Below the pieces are notes generated by a model that saw only the letters and a program-made list of their open reading frames with translations, ran no database searches and was not told where the DNA came from. 64,000 nt of DNA from Colwellia sp. 12G3. Lineage in GTDB: Bacteria > Pseudomonadota > Gammaproteobacteria > Enterobacterales > Alteromonadaceae. The stretch covers positions 62,001-126,000 of the forward strand of contig NZ_PJAQ01000017.1 in the NCBI RefSeq assembly GCF_002836775.1, read 5' to 3'. Positions 43,964 through 52,394 of the stretch are shown piece by piece. Made by a program: the position numbers and the translations under genes. Every line of letters starts with the position of its first letter. Within the stretch, counting starts at the first letter, position 1.

Positions 43964-44559
43964 TTGAACTCTCCGAACTGCTTAAGTAGATCATTTATAA
44001 ATTTTTTACATAATTGTTCGGCCTGCTCAAATTCTTCCTCAGGCCTTGGACTCAATGCACTACGTAACCAAAAACCATCAATCATCGCAGCGGTTTGCTT
44101 AGACGCTATAACGGCTAAATCTTCCGTTAATAATTGACGAAATGAAAACAGTAAGTTGCTGTATAAACGTTTGCTGTTGATATGTTGCAACCTCGCTAAT
44201 CCGGGTTGGTGCATAGATTGCGCCCAGAAGCTAAGCCAAGTTTTTGTTGCTGGCGCTGAACGTTGTAATTGTGTGAAGTTTGCCTCAATGATCATTTCAA
44301 GTCGTTCAGTCGAACTCAAGTTGCTCTGACTGATACGCTCAAGTAGTGCTGCTTTCAATTGATCCAGTAAATGTTTAACCGTCGCTTCAACTAACTCCTG
44401 TTTACCACCAAAATAATGACTAATGATGCCTGACGATAATCCAGCAATCCTGCTAATGGTAATAATGGTGGTGTTTTGTAAACCGTATTGCGCCACAGAT
44501 TCTAAAGTAGCGTTAATTAATTGTTGTTTGCGTAGGGGTTTCATTCCAACTTTTGGCAT
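43954..44559 (-). CDS. betI: Choline-responsive repressor BetI
   Basis: TetR-family regulator of 201 residues that represses the bet genes in the absence of choline. It starts [32 protein letters not shown], with recognition helix [22 protein letters not shown] and the conserved BetI body [33 protein letters not shown]. It is first in the operon, overlapping betB. A perfect 20-bp palindrome lies 20 bp upstream of its start codon, the expected site for autoregulation. Confidence 0.95.
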   Translation of the reverse strand: MPKVGMKPLRKQQLINATLESVAQYGLQNTTIITISRIAGLSSGIISHYFGGKQELVEATVKHLLDQLKAALLERISQSNLSSTERLEMIIEANFTQLQRSAPATKTWLSFWAQSMHQPGLARLQHINSKRLYSNLLFSFRQLLTEDLAVIASKQTAAMIDGFWLRSALSPRPEEEFEQAEQLCKKFINDLLKQFGEFNCR

Positions 44560-44578
44560 TAACTTCTCAAATTCTTTT

Positions 44579-44598
44579 TTAATTGAACGTTCAATTAA
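44579..44598. promoter_or_regulatory. Predicted BetI operator
   Basis: TTAATTGAACGTTCAATTAA is a perfect 20-bp palindrome just upstream of betI. Its core ATTGAACGTTCAAT resembles the published style of BetI-binding sites. Confidence 0.75.
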
Positions 44599-44659
44599 TT
44601 ATAATACTAACTATTTTCACTAAAAATATCAAGTCACAAAAATTAGTAGAAGATCCAAT

Positions 44660-45132
44660 AGTGTCTAAAAACAGCTACAAGGAACGTAAAACCATGTATT
44701 GACGACGCAATAAAAATACACAGCCCAAAACATAAGATTCGTATTCAAACTATCTTTATTAGGTTTTATTGATGTATTAAATAATGAATAAACCAGTGAA
44801 AACAATTAGGTATAAATGAGGATTTATAAAATTAAAATGAGGTAATCACTGCAGTTTCAAATACCATCAGGCAACACAGCGTTGGTGCTTTTTTATTGTC
44901 TGAAACTAACCTAAGTTAATTAAATAATTTTACAAAAACCACTTGATAGTAAGTTATGCTTTGGTTAAACGACAAGAGCTAGCGATAGCTAAATACGCTA
45001 GTCAAGTAAGAGCCAAGCAGTATATAAAGGCTTTATTGGTATCGGGGTTATTCGCGGATCACTGAATAAAAATAATCTTTTAAAGCATCAAAAAATGAAA
45101 GAGTGCGCTGTGTAATGAACTTTCGATTAGGG
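44660..45132. other. Intergenic stretch upstream of betI
   Basis: No gene recognised. A short plus-strand frame near 44950-45064 (ALVKRQELAIAKYASQVRAK...ADH, stop at 45062) lacks a convincing start and may be a relic. A weak inverted repeat with a T-run lies near 44867-44896. Confidence 0.35.
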
Positions 45133-45337
45133 TAAATAACCTGAACTTCGGATAAGCGAATTTGCCCAATAACGCTATTTAATCGCCTATCAGCGTTATT
45201 TTTACTCCCAATAACCAGTTATTGGTTTGTAAAAATATCTTAATAGACACTTAAATTTCGTCACTGGAACTTTAAGTTAATTTGTTCACCTAACTTCAAT
45301 AAGTTACAAAACTCTTATCCAAACCTCAGGTTAAATA
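45133..45337. mobile_element. 193-bp MITE copy 1 with flanking TAAATA
   Basis: Core 45139-45331. Imperfect terminal inverted repeats: ACCTGAACTTCGGATAAG (left) and, on the complementary strand, ACCTGAGGTTTGGATAAG (right). Both sides are flanked by TAAATA. It differs by one visible base from the copy at 56116-56320. The interior holds hairpins AATAACGCT/AGCGTTATT (followed by T residues) and CCAATAAC/GTTATTGG. No coding capacity. Confidence 0.8.
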
Positions 45338-45491
45338 ACATAAAGATTAGCCCTCGGACTGGTTCAATCACCAATAGATACTTGCTTAATTGACGTTATT
45401 GTTTTGACGAAAGTTCTTAGTTACCCGTGGTTATACCGGCTATCCCAATTATTCAGAGCAGATTTTTCTTGAAGCAGAAAACAATAAAACA

Positions 45492-45529
45492 CATGTAAGT
45501 AGGGGATCTTTCGATCCCCTACTTACATG
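45492..45529 (-). terminator. Strong hairpin terminator of the modF-like gene
   Basis: Perfect 17-bp stem CATGTAAGTAGGGGATC/GATCCCCTACTTACATG. Read on the minus strand the loop is GAAA, a GNRA tetraloop, and the stem is followed by TGTTTTATTGTTTT. It lies 71 bp beyond the stop codon. Confidence 0.75.
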
Positions 45530-45600
45530 CTAGATGAGATTAATTTTAGTGGGGAACAATCAAATACCATTGTGATAATAAGCTTTTATAAAGAGCAAAC

Positions 45601-46998
45601 TTACAGCTTTATATGTTGCTTAAATATTGGCAGGTACTCATCTTTACGGTGACTAACAAGTAACATAGTACTATGTTTTTGTTCGGATAAGTGTTCTAAA
45701 AAATTAAGCACTCTATGACGATTAAGTTCATCTAAACCTTGTGTCGGCTCATCTAAAATCAATAAATAGGGAGATTTAACTAAGGCTCTAGCGATTAAAG
45801 CTAAACGTTGTTCTCCATAACTTAAACTTCGAAAAGAACTATGTTGTTGCGCCAATAAACCTATTTTGTCTAGCCATTGTCGAGCTATTTCTATTTTATG
45901 CTGTTCTGGTTGTTGATACAGCCCAATAGAGTCATAAAAACCAGAAAGTACTACCGTTAACAAGTCACCGTTTACTCGGTATTGTCGGTGTAATTCAGCA
46001 CTGACAATACCCATGTCTTTCTTAAGTTCCCAAATGCTTTCACCTGAACCTCTTTTATAGCCTAAAACATGAATGTCATTGCTATAACATTGAGTGCAAT
46101 CCCCGGTAATTAACTGCATTAACGTCGACTTGCCACTGCCATTTGGACCGGTAATCAGGGTGTGCTGCAAGGGTTTGATGTAAACATCTAAATCTTCAAA
46201 AACGTTCACGCCCTTGTACTGAACTTTACCCTTAATCAGCTTTACTAAATAAGGGTGCTTATAGTCACACAACTCTTGCAGGTTAGTGGGCCAACTAACC
46301 TCATCAAGCACGGGTGCTAATAATGCATCAAGTTGTCGCTTAGTTTCATCATTGTCTAGCTTACCGACAACATCAAGCTGTCCTCGTTCAATCAAGGCAA
46401 TATTGTTGCACCATGCGGGGATATCTTGTCGATTATTTAGCATCAGTAACACATTAATACCTGTTTTCGATAACCGCTCTAGGGCATTTGACAAGGCTAA
46501 ACAAGACGCTTCATCTAAGCTATCAAACGGGTTGTCGCATACCAAAAGCTCTACGCCATTAAATATTGCTTGTAAGATTAAGAGCTTTCTTCCCTCACCT
46601 GTACTTAACTGTCGATAACCACTTTCAAGCCGATGGCTTAAACCAAACTCGCTTATCAGAATATCATTGAGCTTACCTTTGGGTAAAAAGTCTTTAGCTT
46701 TAGTCCCACTATCATTGTCATTACTATTACCGGAAGCATCAATTTTTAATTCATTTTCATAAACGTCTTGTTGGCTTTCAAAAGAAACCATCCCAACGTT
46801 ATCTACGTGAGGTATTTTAAAGTCACCTATTGAGTCTGGCTGTAAAGTTCCGGTTAAAAGCTGATCAAGGTATTGTTTACCAGCACCATTTCGGCCCAAA
46901 ATACACCAGCTTTCATTTTCAAGTACTTGCCAGTTCTTAATCGCTAACTTGGCATGTTCAAAATTTGTAATGTTTATCATAGAATTGTTTAGCTTCAT
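45601..46998 (-). CDS. modF: ModF-like tandem ABC ATPase
   Basis: A 465-residue cytoplasmic protein with two ABC ATP-binding domains and no membrane segments, as in E. coli ModF, a molybdate-associated protein of unclear function. The second domain is canonical: Walker A GPNGSGKSTL, signature SYGEQRLALIARAL, Walker B LLILDEPTQGLDE and switch LLVSHR. The first is degenerate: Walker A GRNGAGKQ has glutamine where Ser/Thr should follow the lysine, and the Walker B pair is CDNPFD with Asn replacing the catalytic Glu, although the signature STGEGRK remains. It is monocistronic with a strong terminator; no modABC or modE genes are nearby, so the molybdate link rests on family resemblance. Confidence 0.82.
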   Translation of the reverse strand: MKLNNSMINITNFEHAKLAIKNWQVLENESWCILGRNGAGKQYLDQLLTGTLQPDSIGDFKIPHVDNVGMVSFESQQDVYENELKIDASGNSNDNDSGTKAKDFLPKGKLNDILISEFGLSHRLESGYRQLSTGEGRKLLILQAIFNGVELLVCDNPFDSLDEASCLALSNALERLSKTGINVLLMLNNRQDIPAWCNNIALIERGQLDVVGKLDNDETKRQLDALLAPVLDEVSWPTNLQELCDYKHPYLVKLIKGKVQYKGVNVFEDLDVYIKPLQHTLITGPNGSGKSTLMQLITGDCTQCYSNDIHVLGYKRGSGESIWELKKDMGIVSAELHRQYRVNGDLLTVVLSGFYDSIGLYQQPEQHKIEIARQWLDKIGLLAQQHSSFRSLSYGEQRLALIARALVKSPYLLILDEPTQGLDELNRHRVLNFLEHLSEQKHSTMLLVSHRKDEYLPIFKQHIKL

Positions 46999-47427
46999 TG
47001 CAGAGGTAAGGAGATTGTTTGATTAATCGCATAAATATAATGAGTTAGGTTATGGTAACCTTGCTTTATATACGCTATCAACAGCTTTATTTTATTCGAC
47101 CAATGTTTTGTCTACCTAGGATCAACATAGCCATTTAATAACTAAGTCAGCAATAAGCTTCACAGAATTGAAGTCAAAAGCTTGAATTTACATATAAGTA
47201 GTACATCATCTTCAATAGTACATAACCGTTACCAATAGTGCTGCATATTTTAGCGTTTGAGAGTCATTTTATTTTAGCTGCTGGAATTACATTGCTGGGT
47301 TTTAAGTTATGAGTTATGGAGAAGGTAAGAAGTGAAATAAAGTGGCACCCACTGTAATTTTTATGTTTACTCTAATTAATACAGTGAACTTGTCGCACGA
47401 CGACAAATCCACTGATATTAATTTAAT
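46999..47427. other. Intergenic region between modF and the lipoprotein operon
   Basis: No gene. A short inverted repeat TTGTCG/CGACAA with a 5-base loop (about 47390-47407) lies just after the DUF799 gene and may mark the end of that operon, though no T-run follows. Confidence 0.4.
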
Positions 47428-48141
47428 CTATTCAGTTGCTGTTTTATTTGAATCAGCTGTGTTGCTTTGTTTTAACAATTTAACTTGTTGATCTTTCATA
47501 TACATAGGATGATATGGCCCAACAGGCATACTACCGATAAATCGACCATTTGCTTGTTTAGCATAGGTAGTATAATCCGCTGCTGCGGTATTAATTGCTG
47601 TTGCTATTGCACTAACGAGTAGACCAGCTAATCCTCCACCACCATTTACGGACAAATCTACGACAACCGTACCATTGTATTGCCATAAAACTTCAGAGGT
47701 TTTGGTTGATTTTATCTCTGCACTGATCGAAACAGTTAGTGTTGAGGCTAAAACAGTATATGACGTATCCCAACTAACGATTTTTGTAAATAGTACGGCA
47801 TCAGCACCAAAATAGTCATGAAACTTATTTAGCGGTACATCATACACTAGCTCACTATCATAAATGCCTTGCTGTCTTAATACATCAGCAGTTAGTTGAT
47901 AAGGAAAGGTATAATAACCATGCAGAGCAATAGGCATTTCCACAGTCGTTGAATAATAATCTTTTGCTTCAGCATCGGTACTTAAGTTAATTGGTGGCAT
48001 AACAAGTAATGAACGAGGCTTTTCTTGGTACATTTTAGGGAATTCTTCACCCTTTGTTACGTACGTTGGTGCAACACAACCGCTAAGAATCAGTATAGAT
48101 AGAGTTAATAGTAAAGTTTTTGTTTTTTTAATGACATTCAT
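47428..48141 (-). CDS. DUF799/GNA1162-family lipoprotein
   Basis: A 237-residue lipoprotein with lipobox ILSGC (Cys22). The mature sequence KPRSLLVMPPINLSTDAEAKDYYSTTVEMPIALHGYYTFPYQLTADVLRQQGIYDSELVYDV is characteristic of the DUF799 family, which includes the neisserial antigen GNA1162 and has a fold related to TolB/CsgG-type assembly proteins. A glycine-rich segment (VNGGGGLAGLLVSAIATAI) lies near the C-terminus. It is the last of four same-strand genes with small gaps, 5 bp after the DUF4810 gene, so co-expression is near certain. The operon probably builds an envelope complex. Confidence 0.88.
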   Translation of the reverse strand: MNVIKKTKTLLLTLSILILSGCVAPTYVTKGEEFPKMYQEKPRSLLVMPPINLSTDAEAKDYYSTTVEMPIALHGYYTFPYQLTADVLRQQGIYDSELVYDVPLNKFHDYFGADAVLFTKIVSWDTSYTVLASTLTVSISAEIKSTKTSEVLWQYNGTVVVDLSVNGGGGLAGLLVSAIATAINTAAADYTTYAKQANGRFIGSMPVGPYHPMYMKDQQVKLLKQSNTADSNKTATE

Positions 48142-48146
48142 TTTTA

Positions 48147-48497
48147 TTATCCCTTCACTTTTGCTTTTTGAATTAAGTTTTCCATAAATCGACTTGATTC
48201 AGGATAAATGCTTTTTTCTTGTTCAAAAAACTCAATCGCCTTTGGATAATTATTAGATTTTAAATGAATATAACCTAAGTTTGCATAAATCCCGGGAGGA
48301 ACTCTTACCGATTTCGCATTAGATTTTGTAATGATTTTTTCTAATGAACTCTGCCATTGCACATCGCTTTCATGACCGCTTTCTTTTTTCAGGGTATAAA
48401 AGCTTTCAGAGTAATTCTCATACATATACATTGGTGGTGTTGATTTACAGCCACTAAGAATAGCGGTAAGTAACAGAAGTGTTAATACTAATTTCAT
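48147..48497 (-). CDS. DUF4810-family lipoprotein
   Basis: A 116-residue lipoprotein with lipobox ILSGC (Cys17), then KSTPPMYMYENYSESFYTLKKES. It contains a TPR-like helical pair (GIYANLGYIHLKSNNYPKAIEFFEQEKSIYPESSRFM). This matches DUF4810 proteins that accompany CsgG and DUF799 genes in many proteobacteria. It lies third in the operon, 5 bp before the DUF799 gene. Likely an outer-membrane-anchored adaptor; function not established. Confidence 0.85.
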   Translation of the reverse strand: MKLVLTLLLLTAILSGCKSTPPMYMYENYSESFYTLKKESGHESDVQWQSSLEKIITKSNAKSVRVPPGIYANLGYIHLKSNNYPKAIEFFEQEKSIYPESSRFMENLIQKAKVKG

Positions 48498-48537
48498 GTT
48501 GATCCTATGATGATTTTAATTATTGTTATGGCTATTT

Positions 48538-48855
48538 TTATTGGGGAATGTTTATTTCTTTCTCATTATCATCGCCGAGTAATACGTCGCGCTGAACAAC
48601 TACTTGCCCCTGTTTGGTAACTATAATTGTATGCTTACCGGGTGTTACTTTATATTGTTGTTTCGGGCCAGCTTTGGTGACCAAAAATGCTGGAGCACCA
48701 TCAATAGAAACTTCAGCGTCTGTAATATTTCCTGAGAAATAAAGATAAGATACTGGTTCAGTGGTCATTTGACCTGAACTATAAGTGTTGTAACTGCTAC
48801 AAGCTGATGTAATAGCGAGTAGTGAAAATATAAATAATGTCCGAATAATATTCAT
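48538..48855 (-). CDS. Small lipoprotein, PEGA-like, within the CsgG operon
   Basis: A 105-residue lipoprotein with lipobox ITSAC (Cys19). The mature part (SGNITDAEVSIDGAPAFLV...YKVTPGKHTIIVTKQGQVVVQRDVLLGDDNEKEINIPQ) follows the PEGA-type beta fold in which a Pro-Gly-Lys-His turn precedes paired strands. It is 18 bp downstream of the CsgG-like gene and 40 bp upstream of the DUF4810 gene. I do not know it as a fixed member of the CsgG-DUF4810-DUF799 set, so it may be a lineage-specific addition. Domain call moderate. Confidence 0.72.
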   Translation of the reverse strand: MNIIRTLFIFSLLAITSACSSYNTYSSGQMTTEPVSYLYFSGNITDAEVSIDGAPAFLVTKAGPKQQYKVTPGKHTIIVTKQGQVVVQRDVLLGDDNEKEINIPQ

Positions 48856-48873
48856 TTTAATGTCCTTATATTG

Positions 48874-49848
48874 TTATTTAATAATTTCTTGAATAAACAG
48901 TTCTTTATAATCATTTTCTTTGATATAAGTATCCAAGTTGCCTTCTATGATTTGGCTAAATGAAACTTCTGATTCTGGTGTTTCACCAAATGAGCTTATC
49001 ACTTTAACTTTAGCAATCGTTTTACCTGGTAAGGTGATAAACATACCTGTTTGAGGATTCTTAACTTTTTTACCTGACTTGACCACTTCAAAAGTTGCAC
49101 CTTGTTTAATATTCTGAGACTTACCACCAGATATTATTAAATTGCCTTCATCATAAGAAAGAACATAAGATCGCCATGCTTTACCTAACATATTTTCAAC
49201 AATATTTGAGGCTAAATCGGTAATAGCAACATCTATAACCTTGTCATTTAACGAGCTATCATAAGCAGCTTTATCACCCACTCCAAGTACAGTACCAGCT
49301 TCTGAATAAGCGATGCCTTTACCCTTTTCTGAGTAGATGATTTGACCTGTAGAGACATCAATAATACGAATATTTACTGTCGCATTGGCTTCTTGACGTT
49401 TAACACGTGAAAAAACGCCTACATCGCTAACTTCTTTGCGTCCAAACTCAGTAATTGAACCAACAATTATAAAATCAGCGGCGTTATTTAGTGCCGAACT
49501 GCCTGACATAGAAAGTTCTTTTTCAATTTTGGTTAAGTCAGCACGCTCAAGCATGATGAACTTACCCGTTTCAAATAATTTTGATGACAGAATATCCATC
49601 GCTTGTTTACCAATCCGATTATTATCGTTATCAATAAAAAAGCTTTGTCCGTAGGTTGTTTCGTTGGTGAAACGACCAATAGCAACTTTTCTTTTTAGAT
49701 ATTTAGTTTGATCTGCTGTGGCTGCGATTGTTTTACTTATAGCGGGAGATTTAACTGGAGTGTTGTGAATTTCTTTTTTTTCAACCGTTGCGCAACCGGT
49801 GAATAGTAGACTAACTGACATAGTTAGCATTAGTGTTTTATGATTCAT
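48874..49848 (-). CDS. CsgG/HfaB-family lipoprotein
   Basis: A lipoprotein of about 324 residues of the family that includes the curli secretion pore CsgG and the holdfast protein HfaB. Starting at the ATG at 49848 (MNHKTLMLTMSVSLLFTGC) gives a proper type II signal peptide and an AAGGAAT ribosome-binding site; the frame is open six codons further. The core reads KRKVAIGRFTNETTYGQSF, KLFETGKFIMLERADLTKIEKE, DFIIVGSITEFGRKEVSDVGVFSR, then VNIRIIDVSTGQIIYSEKGKG. No curli subunit (csgA/B) or csgE/F genes are adjacent, so it is not a curli system. It is first in the operon with the PEGA-like, DUF4810 and DUF799 genes. Confidence 0.88.
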   Translation of the reverse strand: MNHKTLMLTMSVSLLFTGCATVEKKEIHNTPVKSPAISKTIAATADQTKYLKRKVAIGRFTNETTYGQSFFIDNDNNRIGKQAMDILSSKLFETGKFIMLERADLTKIEKELSMSGSSALNNAADFIIVGSITEFGRKEVSDVGVFSRVKRQEANATVNIRIIDVSTGQIIYSEKGKGIAYSEAGTVLGVGDKAAYDSSLNDKVIDVAITDLASNIVENMLGKAWRSYVLSYDEGNLIISGGKSQNIKQGATFEVVKSGKKVKNPQTGMFITLPGKTIAKVKVISSFGETPESEVSFSQIIEGNLDTYIKENDYKELFIQEIIK

Positions 49849-50124
49849 CTTATTCCTTGATAACATTAATTATTAAAAAGATATTAACATAAATAAAACA
49901 GAATCTTATATTGTTTTCTTAGTGTGCTTTATTATATGTGACCTTAAACAATTGAATCGATTAGATCTTGGACTTTATTGTTAGTCTGTCGTTAAGTTAA
50001 AGGTAGACTTTCAGTGTTAAAGCTGACATTTACTAGCAGAAATGTATTATCGTCGCTTTGAACATCTTATTATCTTAATAGAGTTACCCATTGATGCTTT
50101 AATTGCTCACTTAGTGTTTAGTGT

Positions 50125-51723
50125 TCAAGACATACTTTGTTTAACGAGGAGTGCTGCCGTTTCCTGTTGCGCATGAACGAAACATTTAATCTTAATATCT
50201 GCTAATGCCTCCTTTTCTTCAAGGGTGTTCACTTTAACGACTAAATTTGCATCGGGATAATAATCCAATACAGACTCACAAATTATTTGTTTATTTCTTA
50301 ATGTGTTAACTGTAATAATAATACTGCTCGTCTGCTCTACATTGAGTGACTCTAATACAGGGCGTTTATCTAAGTGACCAAAGTAGGCATCATATCCGCG
50401 CTTTCTAGCGAGTAAGACATGTTGTAAGTTGTCAGAAATAATTAAAAAGGTTACCTCGCGCTTTGTTAGTTCTTTGGCGACAATTCGCCCTAATATAGCA
50501 AAGCCACAAACAATGGTGTGATTGGTTTTTTTTACCGTGGTAATGTTGTCAGCTTCAAAAAATTCGACCACAAAAATTGATGCTATTTTATAAATATTGT
50601 TCACCATAAAAGGTGTTAAAATCATTGATAATACGGTGATCAATATAAGGAAACTGCCTAATTCGTCTGCAATAATATGCTGATTTAGCGCCAGTGCAAA
50701 AATAGCGAATGAAAACTCCCCTACTTGGCATAAAGCAATTGCAGATTTTATTGAGTCACTTTTATTCGATTGATTTTTCATTAACATATAAATGATGATT
50801 GCTTTTACTGTCATGACCAGCACTAAAATACCCAGTACCCAATGTAAGTGATTCACAAAGTAATCAATATTTATTTTTGTGCCGATTGAAAAGAAGAATG
50901 CGCCTAAAAATAAGTCTTTATATGACGAGATATCCGACTCGACTTTAATATGAAATTTAGTTTCCGCAATGATCATACCGGCGATAAATGCACCTAAAGA
51001 ATAGGTAAACCCCATTTCATGGGCAAGTAACGACGCACCTAATACAATGGTAAATACGGAACTTAAAAACAGCTCTTCCATTCTGGCCTTTGACGAAAAA
51101 TGAAGTAACCAAGCAATAATTTTTTTACCTAAGGTAAACATAAAAATAATAATGCCACTGGCATACAACAATGTTTTTAATAAAACATCTGTTAGTGATA
51201 ATTCATTATTTGATAAGAAGCTCATCAGTAATAAAATAGGGATCACGGCTAAATCTTGAAACACTAAAATAGCGACAGATTTTTCACCATAAGGGGTAAC
51301 AATATCTTTCGATTTTTTAAGGTAAGGTAATACGATAGCTGTTGAAGACAAACTAAATGAAAGCGCAATAACTACTGACGATATGGCATCAAGACTAAAG
51401 GCATAAAATGCCATGATAAAAATAATTAAAGCGCTAAATGCCACTTGTATAAAACCATTATAAAATATCAGTTTTTTCATTTTACCCAATTTAGCAAAAG
51501 ACATTTCCAAACCGATAGTAAACATTAGAAAAACAATACCGAACTCACCAATAAGCTCTAGCGAATCAAGGTTTTCACTTCCATTAAAGTCAAAAAGCGT
51601 ACTCACTATTGTGCCGGTAATAATGTAGCCAATAATATGAGAAATAGAGAGTTTGGTTAACAAAATATTTATGACGCTAGCAATGGCCAACGATATGGCA
51701 ATGATTACAAGAATGGAATCCAT
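50125..51723 (-). CDS. CPA2-family cation:proton antiporter with TrkA-N domain
   Basis: A 532-residue inner-membrane Na+/H+ or K+/H+ exchanger of the KefB/YbaL type. There are about twelve hydrophobic helices in the first 385 residues, with the family motifs GEFGIVFLMFTIGLEMSF, SLSSTAIVLPYLKKS, VFQDLAVIPILLL and CQVGEFSFAIFALAL. These are followed by a TrkA-N/RCK domain (about 400-520, NHTIVCGFAILGRIVAKELTKREVTFLIIS). The Rossmann glycine motif is altered (CGFAILGRI instead of GxGRxG), so nucleotide binding may be weakened. It is divergent from the sensor kinase gene, separated by 671 bp. Confidence 0.88.
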   Translation of the reverse strand: MDSILVIIAISLAIASVINILLTKLSISHIIGYIITGTIVSTLFDFNGSENLDSLELIGEFGIVFLMFTIGLEMSFAKLGKMKKLIFYNGFIQVAFSALIIFIMAFYAFSLDAISSVVIALSFSLSSTAIVLPYLKKSKDIVTPYGEKSVAILVFQDLAVIPILLLMSFLSNNELSLTDVLLKTLLYASGIIIFMFTLGKKIIAWLLHFSSKARMEELFLSSVFTIVLGASLLAHEMGFTYSLGAFIAGMIIAETKFHIKVESDISSYKDLFLGAFFFSIGTKINIDYFVNHLHWVLGILVLVMTVKAIIIYMLMKNQSNKSDSIKSAIALCQVGEFSFAIFALALNQHIIADELGSFLILITVLSMILTPFMVNNIYKIASIFVVEFFEADNITTVKKTNHTIVCGFAILGRIVAKELTKREVTFLIISDNLQHVLLARKRGYDAYFGHLDKRPVLESLNVEQTSSIIITVNTLRNKQIICESVLDYYPDANLVVKVNTLEEKEALADIKIKCFVHAQQETAALLVKQSMS

Positions 51724-52270
51724 AATGTCTCCTAAAGGGACCTGAAAAGTTACACCAATAATTTATAAAGGCTTATGTGGGCAATGAAAAAATTGATGAA
51801 ATAAATTAACTTCTTACTCTTATGCACATTACAGACCAGTAAAAGTGAAAAAAGCACTCACAAACAACAATAAATAAACATTAAAATACAATAACTTAAA
51901 AAACATAAATCATTATCAAAAAAAAACTTTTAATGTTCTGTTAGTTCGCTGTTTTTTTTGATGCAAAAGCACCTTTGTGGTGCAACGTTACGGTCTTGGT
52001 TGATTAGTCTATTTGCTTGATAAATGACGGTAAATTCACCTACTAAACAGCAAATAAGCCTTAACTTTGTGCCGCTATTTAAAATGCCACCGTCCTAGGT
52101 AAATAACATCGTAGATGAATGACTAGTAGGTTAACTAAATATATCATCGTGATTGTTTCGTAACTTATTAAGTAACGACTAAGTAATAATTTATACTTAT
52201 GCATATTTTTTGCACATTGTTTTGTTATGCTATTTAACAATCTAACCTTGTTACACTGTGGCTAAATATG
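51724..52270. other. Long divergent intergenic region
   Basis: No coding gene seen. Very AT-rich, with poly-A/T tracts around 51890-51960. It must hold the promoters of the antiporter (minus) and of the baeS-like gene (plus). A possible plus-strand promoter is TTGCAC near 52211 with TATTTA about 15 bases later. Confidence 0.35.
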
Positions 52271-52303
52271 ATCTTTAAAAATTTTTCTTTAAAGATTTTT
52301 TTT
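52271..52303 (+). terminator. Terminator-like hairpin in the leader of the sensor kinase gene
   Basis: Perfect 9-bp stem ATCTTTAAA/TTTAAAGAT with an 8-base loop and seven T residues. It lies 92 bp upstream of the kinase ATG on the coding strand. There is no upstream plus-strand gene for it to terminate. Confidence 0.6.
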
Positions 52304-52394
52304 CACTGATTATCTAAAGATAAATAGCACTTTTCATCACAAGTTTATGCGCTAACAATTTAACATTACAGTACTTAGGATTATTAATTTTTCA

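Noticed and set aside
47428..49848. Curli secretion system
   Set aside because: CsgG-like protein present, but no CsgA/B amyloid repeats, CsgE, CsgF or CsgD genes adjacent.
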